Below are positions 33,026 to 40,744 of a stretch of DNA of 43,210 nt, in pieces. The stretch's first letter is position 1. Each line of letters starts with the position of its first letter. The notes under the pieces were generated by a model. It saw only the letters and a program-made list of their open reading frames with translations, ran no database searches and was not told where the DNA came from. A program made the translations under genes and the position numbers. This DNA is from Paraburkholderia humisilvae (GTDB lineage: Bacteria > Pseudomonadota > Gammaproteobacteria > Burkholderiales > Burkholderiaceae): positions 1 to 43,210 of the forward strand of contig NZ_CADIKH010000053.1 of assembly GCF_902859855.1 (NCBI RefSeq). Direction: 5' to 3'.

Positions 33026-33457
33026 TCATCCGTCGTGGTCGTGACATCCGTTGCTGCCCAGCTTTCCATCGATGGCTGCGAGCGTCTCGATGATCGGACA
33101 ATCGGGTCGATCGTCGCCGTGGCAGTGGTCGGCAAGATGAGCGAGCGTGTCGCGCATTTCCGCCAGTTCGGCAATTCGCCGGTCGAGTTCGGCCACATGC
33201 TCAAGGGCAATCGTCTTGACTTCCGCGCTCGCCCGGGAGCGGTCGTGCCACAGCGCCAGCAGACGGCGAATGTCGTCGACCAGGAAGCCGAGGCGCCGCG
33301 CCTGGCGGATAAAGCGCAGCGAGTGAACCTCCTGCGTCCCGTACACGCGATAACCTGCCGGCGTGCGCGCCTTGGCTGCGAGCAAACCGACGCTTTCGTA
33401 ATAGCGGATCATTTTCGCCGTCACGCCCGACGCGCGCGCCGCTTCGCCAATATTCAT
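33026..33457 (-). CDS. cueR: Cu(I)-responsive MerR-family regulator CueR
   Basis: CueR activates copper-export genes by underwinding promoters with long spacers. The 143-residue protein has the MerR helix-turn-helix (MNIGEAARASGVTAKMIRYY), a dimerisation helix and the metal loop with C112 and C120 (CHGDDRPDC), the same numbering as E. coli CueR. S77 is also conserved, a mark of monovalent-metal sensors. The end is CHDHDG, a possible extra metal site. It is divergent from copZ. The longer open frame upstream is discarded because MNIGEAAR is the family start. Confidence 0.93.
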   Translation of the reverse strand: MNIGEAARASGVTAKMIRYYESVGLLAAKARTPAGYRVYGTQEVHSLRFIRQARRLGFLVDDIRRLLALWHDRSRASAEVKTIALEHVAELDRRIAELAEMRDTLAHLADHCHGDDRPDCPIIETLAAIDGKLGSNGCHDHDG

Positions 33458-33491
33458 GCCGCTTGCCCCTCTTTCATCACCATGCCGCCCG

Positions 33492-33522
33492 ATCCTACAC
33501 CTTCCCATGTTGGGAAGGTCAA
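33492..33522 (-). promoter_or_regulatory. CueR operator and 19-bp-spacer promoter
   Basis: A perfect palindrome ACCTTCCCA-TGT-TGGGAAGGT lies at 33499-33519. On the minus strand it sits between TTGACC (33522-33517) and TAGGAT (33497-33492) with a 19-bp spacer, the hallmark of MerR-type promoters. This orientation reads toward cueR itself. The plus-strand equivalents (TACACC and AACATG) are poorer, although copZ on that side is the expected target. Confidence 0.8.
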
Positions 33523-33587
33523 CATGCCTGTTGGGCATCGATGGGCATAATCCGATCATCCGTATCTCTCTGCAGAAGGAACCCGAA

Positions 33588-33797
33588 ATGACCATCGAAT
33601 TCAACGTGGAAGGCATGAGTTGCCAGCATTGCGTGTCGGCCGTGACCCACGCGATCCGCGAGCGCGACGCAGCGGCGCGCGTCCAGGTCGACCTTGCGGC
33701 AGGCAAGGTCACCGTCGAATCTGCTGCGCCGGTCCAGACGCTGAAAGACGCGATCGACGACGCGGGCTACACGGTCGTCGCCGTCGCAAATCAATGA
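33588..33797 (+). CDS. copZ: Copper chaperone CopZ-like protein
   Basis: The 69-residue heavy-metal-associated domain protein has the Cu(I)-binding motif GMSCQHC near residue 10 and the usual beta-alpha-beta-beta-alpha-beta pattern ending in ADDAGY-like IDDAGYTVVAV. It carries copper in the cytoplasm, usually to a P-type exporter, though no exporter is in the window. GAAGGA lies before the ATG at 33588. Its stop overlaps the start of the RmlD-like gene (ATGA). It is divergent from cueR. Confidence 0.92.
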   Translation: MTIEFNVEGMSCQHCVSAVTHAIRERDAAARVQVDLAAGKVTVESAAPVQTLKDAIDDAGYTVVAVANQ

Positions 33798-34810
33798 CAG
33801 ACGGGCGGCGCATGGGCAAGATCGCATTGATCGGCGCATCCGGCCTGCTGGGTCGCGCGATTGCGCAGCGTCTGTCGCAGCAGACAGGCTGGCAGGTCGT
33901 ACAAACGGCGTTGACGCGCGCCCGGGCGCCGCATGTCGTGCTCGACATTCTTGACACGCAAGCGATTGACCGCTTTGTCGACGCGCAGGCGCCGGACGCC
34001 ATTGTGATCGCCGCAGCCGAGCGCCGTCCGGATATTTGTGAGAGCGATCCGGCGCTTGCACACGCATTGAACGTCGACGCGGTGCGTGCGATCGCTCGCG
34101 CTGCGCAAAGGCATCGCGCGTGGGTGCTGTCGGTTTCAACCGATTATGTGTTCGACGGCACCCGGCCGCCCTATCAGCACGATGCTCCGCCTGCGCCGAT
34201 CAACGCCTATGGTCGCAGCAAGCTGGAAGGCGAACAGGCGCTTCTTGAGTCGACCAGTACGGGCTGCATCCTGCGCTTGCCATTGCTATACGGGCCGATC
34301 GTCAGCTGGCAGGAGTCGGCGGTGACGAGCCTCGTGCCAGCGATCGCCGCATCGGCGCGCGCGCGGGCCGATACTTCTGCGCAGGCGCAGCCACTCACCG
34401 ATCGACACTCAGATCCGGCGTGTGCAGATCGAGCCCCGCGGCCTGCTGTGATGGACGCATGGGCGACCCGTTACCCGACCTTCACACCCGACGTCGCATG
34501 TGTGATTGAGCAAATGATCGAGCGGCACTTGCGCGGCGCACCGGTGTGCGGCATCACGCAATGGTCGGGCAACGAACCGATGACGAAGTACGATATCGCG
34601 CGGCGGCTCGCCGACGCGCTGCAGATCGATGCGCACCTCACGCCGCAATACACGCCGGCCGACGCGACACCGCGTCCGCGCGATTGCCGCCTTGATTCGG
34701 GCGTACTCGAAGCGCTCGGTATCGGGCGCCGCACGCCGTTCGATGTCGCGATCCGGCAGGTACTGTCCGATTTTCCCTGGCGCGGCGATGCGTCGCAGAC
34801 CACGGCATAG
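33794..34810 (+). CDS. RmlD-like NAD(P)-dependent reductase/epimerase family protein
   Basis: This 338-residue extended short-chain dehydrogenase resembles dTDP-4-dehydrorhamnose reductase (RmlD) and the regulatory MAT2B type. The cofactor loop GASGLLGRAIA, the serine region SVSTDYVFDGTRPPY and YGRSKLEGEQ (Y and K of the catalytic set) are present. It lacks rml neighbours, so a rhamnose role is doubtful. The start at 33794 overlaps the copZ stop; an alternative ATG at 33812 (MGKIALIG) gives a tighter N-terminus. Coupling to copZ is seen, but a copper-related role is not established. Confidence 0.8.
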   Translation: MTDGRRMGKIALIGASGLLGRAIAQRLSQQTGWQVVQTALTRARAPHVVLDILDTQAIDRFVDAQAPDAIVIAAAERRPDICESDPALAHALNVDAVRAIARAAQRHRAWVLSVSTDYVFDGTRPPYQHDAPPAPINAYGRSKLEGEQALLESTSTGCILRLPLLYGPIVSWQESAVTSLVPAIAASARARADTSAQAQPLTDRHSDPACADRAPRPAVMDAWATRYPTFTPDVACVIEQMIERHLRGAPVCGITQWSGNEPMTKYDIARRLADALQIDAHLTPQYTPADATPRPRDCRLDSGVLEALGIGRRTPFDVAIRQVLSDFPWRGDASQTTA

Positions 34811-34927
34811 CGCGCCCGCGTTGTTGCGTTGCCTGAGCTGGCGCAGCTGACGCATGGCGTTGTGCACCACGACCGGTTGGCGCACGGCCCGTGGACAAAA
34901 TAACAGCAACGACAGCGGCAACCGGAC

Positions 34928-37900
34928 TCAGCAAAAATTCCGGCTCGTCGACTGCAATCCGCCAAGCAGATGCGACATATCGACAAGCCGCTGCGCAACG
35001 AGGTGCCGCACTTCGCCCTGACATTGCCAGACACCGTACACCGCCAGCAGCGACGCGCTCAGCAACGCCTTGCGCTGTGCCTCGACGAGCTTCGGCCATA
35101 CGATCACGTTGACATTGCCGGTTTCGTCTTCGATCGTCACGAAGATCACACCTTTCGCGGTGCCCGGCTGCTGCCGCACCGTGACGATCCCGCAGCCGCG
35201 CGCGAGCCGGCCGTTGCGGTAGGTGTTGAGCGTCGCGGCCGGCATCAACCGGTGTTCGAGCAACTGCGGTCTCAGTAGCTCGAGCGGATGGCGCCCAAGC
35301 GTCAGGCCCGCTGACCGGTAATCCGCGACAATGTCCTGCGCTTCCGACGGCGCGCCTAGTCGAGGTGTCTCGTCGCTGACCGCGGCAGCCGCCAGCATGT
35401 CCTTGTCGGGCACGGCGGCGACCGATTGCCACAACGCCTCGCGTCGGTTGCCGGCGAGCGTCACCAGCGCATTCGCATCCGCCAGCACGTGCAGATCGCG
35501 ACGATCGAGTTGCGCACGATACGCAAGATCGTGCACGCTGTCGAACGGCCGCACCGCGCGCGAAATTTCAATGCGCTCCGCGGCTCCATCCTTCATTCCG
35601 CGCAACAGCGAAAGCCCGAGACGCACGGCGGGGCGCGCATCGCCGTCGAGCATCTCGAGCGATGCGTCCCAGCCGCTCACCGTGACATCGACCGGCAGCA
35701 CCTTGACGCCGTGCCGCCTCGCGTCCTGCACAAGCTGCGATGGCGAGTAAAAACCCATCGGCTGGCTGTTGAGCATCGCCGCGAGAAACGCCTCGGGTTC
35801 GTGGCACTTCAGCCAACTGCTCGTGTACACGAGCAGCGCGAAACTTGCCGCATGGCTTTCTGGAAAACCATATTCGCCGAAGCCCTTGATCTGCTCGAAG
35901 ATCGCCTCGGCAAAACGCTTCTCGTAGCCGCGTGCGAGCATCCCATCGACGATACGGTCGTAGTAACGCTGCAGGTTGCCTTTGCGCTTCCATGCGGCCA
36001 TCGCACGGCGCAATTCATCGGCTTCGCCGGGGGTGAAACCGGCCGCGATAATCGCGACCTGCATCACCTGTTCCTGGAAAATCGGCACACCAAGCGTGCG
36101 GCCAAGCGCGGCTCTCAGGTTCTCGTTCGGATACGTTTCAGGCTCAAGACCCTGACGCCTGCGCAGATACGGATGCACAGCGCCGCCCTGAATCGGCCCA
36201 GGCCGGACGATCGCGACTTCGATAACGAGGTCGTAGAACACTTTCGGCCGCAGGCGCGGCAACATGCTCATCTGCGCGCGCGATTCGATCTGGAACACAC
36301 CGACCGTATCGGCGCGTGAAATCATCTCGTACGTTGGCGTGTCCTCCGGTGGAATCGACTGCATCTCGAAGTCTTCGCCGCGCCGCTGTGCGACCAGGTC
36401 CAGCGCACGGCGAATGGCCGACAGCATGCCGAGCGCCAATACATCGACCTTCAGCAAGCCGAGCGATTCGAGACCGTCCTTGTCCCATTCGATCACCGAG
36501 CGGTCCGGCATCGCCGCATTCTCGACCGGCACAAGCCGCGTCAGCTTGCCGCGGCTGATCACGAAGCCACCCGAATGCTGCGACAGATGCCGCGGAAAAT
36601 TGAGCAGTTGCGACGCCAGTTTCGCCCACAACTGGATCAGCGGTATCTGCGGGTCGAGTCCTGACTCTTCGAAGCGCGCGAGCAGATCGCGGCTCGAGTC
36701 GAACCAGTGATGCGATTTCGCGACCTTGTCGACGATCTGCGGATCGATGCCGAGTGCCTTGCCGGTTTCCCGCAGCGCACCGCGCGGCCGGTAGGTGGAG
36801 ACCGCGGCCGCAATTGCCGCGCGGTCACGGCCATATTTGTTGTAGATGTACTGAATAACCTCTTCGCGCCGCTGATGCTCGAAGTCGACGTCGATGTCGG
36901 GTGGCTCGCCACGCTCTTTCGAAATGAAACGTTCGAACAGCATATTGCCGCGAGCCGGGTCCACTTCGGTGACGCCGAGGCAATAGCAGACTGCGGAGTT
37001 GGCTGCCGAGCCGCGCCCCTGGCACAGAATGTTCTGACTGCGTGCGTAGCGCACGATGTCATAGACCGTCAGGAAGTATGGCTCGTATTGCAGATCCGCG
37101 ATCAGTGCGAGTTCGTGTTCGAGCTGTTGCTGAACCTCGTACGGAATGCCTGATGGAAAGCGCCGCTGCGCGCCCTTGTACGTCTCATGCCGCAAATAGG
37201 CGGTCGGCGTGAAACTCGTGGGAACGAGTTCGTCCGGATATTCGTACCGAAGGGTATCGAGCGAAAACGAGCAGCGCGCGAGCACGCTGATCGTCTCGCG
37301 TACCGTATGTTCGGGATAAAGATTGGCGATGCGCACTCGCGAACGCAAATGCTGTTCCGCATTCGGCGCAAGTGCGTAGCCGCATTCATGAACCGGCTTG
37401 CTGATGCGGATTGCCGTCAGTGTGTCTTGTAACGGCTTGCGCGAGCGCACGTGCATCACGACATGACCCAGCGCAACGACCGGCACCTGCAGACGATCTG
37501 CGACGTATTCAACCGAGCCGCGATGAATATCGTCCATTGCCCGCTGATGCAGCACGAGGCCGACCCATGCGCGCTCCGGAAATGACTCGTCGAGCCATTG
37601 GATTTGCGCTTCGAGCGCCTCCTCTTTCGCAGGAAATTCGGGCACCAGAATCGCAAGACAATCGGGCATGCCGCGCAGATGGGCATTCTCGCGATCAGGC
37701 CGCGACAGATCGTGTGGCGTTAGCCGGTATTCGCCTTTCGGCGCGCGCTTGCGCGCAAGCGTGATCAGCTCCGACAGATTGCCGTATCCCTCGCGATTCT
37801 GTGCCAGCAGGATCAGCCCGAAGGCCGGCGAACCGTCGGCATTGCGCAGTTGGAAATACGAGCCAATAACGAGTGGCAAGCCCGCTTCTTTCGCCGCAAC

Positions 37901-38077
37901 ATGCGCGCGCACGATACCGGCAAGCGAGCATTCGTCGGTGATCGCAAGTCCTGCATAACCGAGTTGCGCCGCACGCTGCGCCAGTTCCTCGGCATGCGAT
38001 GCGCCGTGCAGGAACGTGAAATTGGAAAAGCAGAACAGCTCGGCGTAGGCCGGCAAGGAAGTCAGCGTCGTATCCAT
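34928..38077 (-). CDS. dnaE2: Error-prone DNA polymerase DnaE2 (ImuC)
   Basis: DnaE2 is the C-family polymerase that carries out SOS-induced translesion synthesis with ImuA and ImuB. The 1049-residue protein has an N-terminal PHP domain (about 10-210, LHGASHAEELAQRAAQLG), the polymerase core with catalytic aspartates in PPDIDVDFEHQRREE (392 onward), the CQGRGSAANSAVCY region, and a C-terminal OB fold with VNVIVWPKLVEAQRK. It has its own LexA box 50 nt upstream. Unusually, it is not directly downstream of imuB: a LysR-symporter pair and a decayed dnaE2 fragment lie between. It is convergent with the RmlD-like gene. Confidence 0.96.
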   Translation of the reverse strand: MDTTLTSLPAYAELFCFSNFTFLHGASHAEELAQRAAQLGYAGLAITDECSLAGIVRAHVAAKEAGLPLVIGSYFQLRNADGSPAFGLILLAQNREGYGNLSELITLARKRAPKGEYRLTPHDLSRPDRENAHLRGMPDCLAILVPEFPAKEEALEAQIQWLDESFPERAWVGLVLHQRAMDDIHRGSVEYVADRLQVPVVALGHVVMHVRSRKPLQDTLTAIRISKPVHECGYALAPNAEQHLRSRVRIANLYPEHTVRETISVLARCSFSLDTLRYEYPDELVPTSFTPTAYLRHETYKGAQRRFPSGIPYEVQQQLEHELALIADLQYEPYFLTVYDIVRYARSQNILCQGRGSAANSAVCYCLGVTEVDPARGNMLFERFISKERGEPPDIDVDFEHQRREEVIQYIYNKYGRDRAAIAAAVSTYRPRGALRETGKALGIDPQIVDKVAKSHHWFDSSRDLLARFEESGLDPQIPLIQLWAKLASQLLNFPRHLSQHSGGFVISRGKLTRLVPVENAAMPDRSVIEWDKDGLESLGLLKVDVLALGMLSAIRRALDLVAQRRGEDFEMQSIPPEDTPTYEMISRADTVGVFQIESRAQMSMLPRLRPKVFYDLVIEVAIVRPGPIQGGAVHPYLRRRQGLEPETYPNENLRAALGRTLGVPIFQEQVMQVAIIAAGFTPGEADELRRAMAAWKRKGNLQRYYDRIVDGMLARGYEKRFAEAIFEQIKGFGEYGFPESHAASFALLVYTSSWLKCHEPEAFLAAMLNSQPMGFYSPSQLVQDARRHGVKVLPVDVTVSGWDASLEMLDGDARPAVRLGLSLLRGMKDGAAERIEISRAVRPFDSVHDLAYRAQLDRRDLHVLADANALVTLAGNRREALWQSVAAVPDKDMLAAAAVSDETPRLGAPSEAQDIVADYRSAGLTLGRHPLELLRPQLLEHRLMPAATLNTYRNGRLARGCGIVTVRQQPGTAKGVIFVTIEDETGNVNVIVWPKLVEAQRKALLSASLLAVYGVWQCQGEVRHLVAQRLVDMSHLLGGLQSTSRNFC

Positions 38078-38127
38078 CGCATGTCATCCGAACGGTCCGC
38101 CGGCAAGCGACATTGGCACGGGAATAC

Positions 38128-38143
38128 CTGTATATTTATACAG
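38128..38143 (-). promoter_or_regulatory. LexA (SOS) box of dnaE2
   Basis: CTGTATATTTATACAG is a canonical CTGT-N8-ACAG LexA site. On the minus strand it contains TATAAATA, a likely -10 element, 50 nt before the dnaE2 ATG. Sequence just beyond it (to about 38180) resembles that beyond the imuA box. Confidence 0.93.
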
Positions 38144-38458
38144 TACTTTACACTGAAATCGCAGCTAGTGAACTGCCACTTTTTCTCCTGGCGGGGCGGC
38201 AAGCTCACTTCGTCACGGTTGTTTCCGCGCCGTGGCGAAAATTTCACAGGGTGTGGTCCGCACCCTATCACCGCGATAGCCGTGCAAAACGCGGAGCTTC
38301 AACCATTTCGCCACGCGTAAAGATCTGCTCATCCCGTTGATTGATTGAACATTGCCTGCGCCTTAACTTGGGGGCTGCACCCGCTCGTCTTCCACTGCGT
38401 CGCTTACGCAACCCGCAAACGAGATGGTGAAATCCGCCCCCCGTTCGAAGGAAAGGCA
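38144..38458. other. Region between dnaE2 promoter and symporter
   Basis: No gene is supported here. It holds the upstream part of the dnaE2 promoter and the leader of the symporter gene. A hairpin AGGGTG/CACCCT lies at about 38249-38267. Confidence 0.35.
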
Positions 38459-39475
38459 ATGACACTCCGCAAGCTGCTTCCAGACAAATTCACCTTGGCG
38501 CTGGTATGTACCGTTGCGTTCGCTTCGCTGTTTCCGTGTCGCGGTTCCGCAGCCACCGCTTTTAACGGCCTGACAGACGCTGCTATCGCTTTGCTGTTCT
38601 TTCTTCATGGGGCGAAGCTGTCCCGTGAGGCAATCGTCGCCGGCGCGACAAACTGGAAGCTTCATGCAGCGGTGTTTGGTAGCACTTTTGTGCTTTTCCC
38701 CGTTCTCGGAATCGCACTGCATCCGGTGCTGGGACACTTTGTGAAGCCCTGGCTGTATCTTGGGATCCTGTTTCTCTGCACCCTGCCTTCGACGGTGCAA
38801 TCGTCTATTGCATTCACGTCAATGGCAAAGGGCAATGTCCCGGCAGCTGTTTGCAGCGCTTCCGCATCGAGCCTGCTTGGGATCTTCCTTACCCCTGCAT
38901 TGGTGAGCCTGATTATCGGCAGTCACGCAAACGGCGGCGCTTCATCGTTTAGTACCGTGGGCGACATCGTCCTTCAGCTCTTCGTGCCATTTGTCGCCGG
39001 CCAACTCATGCGTCCGGTCATCGGTCGCTGGATAGATACGCGCAAGGAAATTCTCCGCTTTGTCGACCAGGGATCGATTGTCCTCATCGTCTATGTGGCA
39101 TTCAGCGAGGCAGTTAACGAGGGCATCTGGCATCAGCTTTCCGCAGGCGCTCTCGTTGGAATCGTCATCGCCAACGCAGTGTTGCTTGCGATTGCTCTTT
39201 TATTGACGACACACGGCAGCAAGTGGCTGGGCTTTTCCGATGAAGATCGAATCACGATCATCTTTTGCGGCTCGAAGAAAAGTATGGCATCCGGAATACC
39301 CATGGCCAAAATACTCTTCGGCACCCATGCCGGACTGATCGTTCTGCCCATCATGCTGTTTCACCAGATTCAATTGATGACCTGCTCTGTGCTGGCGCAG
39401 CGCTGGGGCTCACATACGAAAGCCGAGCCCGTTCAGAGAGTCGCTAACGCGAAGGCGACGGGCACGGTGCAGTAG
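38459..39475 (+). CDS. Bile acid:sodium symporter-family (SBF-like) transporter
   Basis: The 338-residue inner-membrane protein belongs to the SBF-like/DUF4137 group (E. coli YfeH type), with about nine or ten hydrophobic helices. Family features are ALLFFLHGAKLSREAI, CTLPSTVQSSIAFTSMAKGN (helix 4 signature) and FCGSKKSMASGIPMAKILF. The N-terminal MTLRKLLPDKFTLAL and AAGGAAAGG upstream support the start at 38459. The substrate is unknown; YfeH-type proteins are poorly characterised. It is convergent with a LysR regulator and sits inside the split imu-dnaE2 region, so it may have been inserted. Confidence 0.88.
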   Translation: MTLRKLLPDKFTLALVCTVAFASLFPCRGSAATAFNGLTDAAIALLFFLHGAKLSREAIVAGATNWKLHAAVFGSTFVLFPVLGIALHPVLGHFVKPWLYLGILFLCTLPSTVQSSIAFTSMAKGNVPAAVCSASASSLLGIFLTPALVSLIIGSHANGGASSFSTVGDIVLQLFVPFVAGQLMRPVIGRWIDTRKEILRFVDQGSIVLIVYVAFSEAVNEGIWHQLSAGALVGIVIANAVLLAIALLLTTHGSKWLGFSDEDRITIIFCGSKKSMASGIPMAKILFGTHAGLIVLPIMLFHQIQLMTCSVLAQRWGSHTKAEPVQRVANAKATGTVQ

Positions 39476-39517
39476 CAAGCAACGTTGCACGTCGAGTATT
39501 GGGTAGCGATCTTCGGA

Positions 39518-40456
39518 TTACCGGTCAGGATGGGGTCTACTTTTGCCAGCTGCCCGCGCGATGGCTCGGCAAGCGACGCCAAGCTTCAGCAATGTGGGGT
39601 CGCGCTCGCGAATGCTCAAAAAGGTTAATCCAATTTTCTGCTTCATCCGGAAGCGGGAGCTCAAGGGAATAAAGCGGACTTTGTCTTTCAAAAGTCCGCG
39701 AATTCTCCCCGGCAAAAGCGTGTATCCAACGCCGCCGCTCACAAGGCTGGTCAAGGAAAATATATCGCCGACAGTCATGACGACCGTCGGTATCGCTCCG
39801 GCCACATGAAACGCGTGATGAAATCCGTGATACGTCGCAAACCCTTCATGTAGCGAGACAAAAGGTTCGTGTGAGCACATTTGCAGATCGATGGTCTCGA
39901 GATCTGCGTACCGTGAGCCGGTAGGTGCTGCGAAGTAAATCTCATCTTCAAACAGCGGAATCGACTGAAATTCCGCTCCCAGGTCGGAGACTGCCAGCAG
40001 CGCCGCGTCCAGCGTACCGTGGGACAACAGTTCGGTTAGCTCCGTGTTGGAGCCAAGTGTCAGGTCAACTTCCAGCCCTATTCCGCGTGCCTTGAGTTCC
40101 GCGATGAGTGCCGGAACGGTTTCGAGCGTCAGCGAGTAAAGAGAACCCAACCGCAAGAGCGAGGACGAATAGCCGGCAAGCTCGCGCGCCGTGCGAATGC
40201 CGACGGACATTGCGGTTAGCACCTCACGCGCGGTGCTCGCCAGTGTCCTCGCGGCATCGGTTGGTATCAGTTGTCTTCCCTGATGCTCGAATAGCTTGCA
40301 CCGCATGCCTTTCTCTAAAGAGTGCAGTGCGCGGTGAACGCTGACAGTACTAACGTCGAGTAATTCCGCGGCTTTTCCTAAGCTGCCACCTTCCAGGAAA
40401 GCCAGCAGAACTTCTAGCCTACGAAAGCTTATCTCCTCGTCGATTCTCTCACCCAT
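39518..40456 (-). CDS. LysR-family regulator, MdcR-like
   Basis: The 312-residue LysR regulator resembles malonate regulators (MdcR): it starts with FRRLEVLLAFLEGGSLGKAA and STVSVHRALHSLEKGMRC, and has the effector-domain stretches GSLYSLTLETVPALIAELKA, SHEPFVSLHEGFATYHGF and GVGYTLLPGRIRGL. The start at 40456 (MGERIDEEI) has GGAG nine bases upstream. No malonate decarboxylase genes are present; the only nearby partner is the convergent SBF-like transporter 42 nt away, so the regulator may control that gene. The malonate role is inferred only from similarity recalled from the family. Confidence 0.85.
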   Translation of the reverse strand: MGERIDEEISFRRLEVLLAFLEGGSLGKAAELLDVSTVSVHRALHSLEKGMRCKLFEHQGRQLIPTDAARTLASTAREVLTAMSVGIRTARELAGYSSSLLRLGSLYSLTLETVPALIAELKARGIGLEVDLTLGSNTELTELLSHGTLDAALLAVSDLGAEFQSIPLFEDEIYFAAPTGSRYADLETIDLQMCSHEPFVSLHEGFATYHGFHHAFHVAGAIPTVVMTVGDIFSLTSLVSGGVGYTLLPGRIRGLLKDKVRFIPLSSRFRMKQKIGLTFLSIRERDPTLLKLGVACRAIARAAGKSRPHPDR

Positions 40457-40550
40457 GCTTTTCGACTCCGAAGTGGATAGCGACCCATTATGCTGCCGGC
40501 TCAGAATGCGTGTGCCTATGCGTTGGGCTGGTTTTCCGGTATTGCCGATC

Positions 40551-40712
40551 CGCATTCATCAGCCAGCTTGCCGACGCGGATTGCCGTCAGCGTGTTGCAG
40601 CCGCTTGCGAGAACGCATGGTGCACATGACATGACCCAGTGCAGCCGTCGGCATCTGCAATCGATCTACGGCGTGTTCAGCCGGGCCGCGGACGATTAAG
40701 TCCATCGTCCAT
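40551..40712 (-). pseudogene. Decayed dnaE2 fragment directly downstream of imuB
   Basis: Bases 40551-40712 align in the same orientation with dnaE2 bases 37381-37530, which encode about residues 182-232. The first 43 bases (from GCATTCAT) match at 37 positions by hand count, and GACATGACCCAG and CGTCCAT recur in order. Translated on the minus strand, part reads LTAIRVGKLADECG against LTAIRISKPVHECG in the intact protein. Small indels break the frame. It lies 32 bases beyond the imuB stop, exactly where dnaE2 stands in normal imuA-imuB-dnaE2 operons, so it is the remnant of a former dnaE2 copy. Confidence 0.85.
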
Positions 40713-40744
40713 CGTGCTTCCGCAGCGGGTTCCCGGTATTTCCG

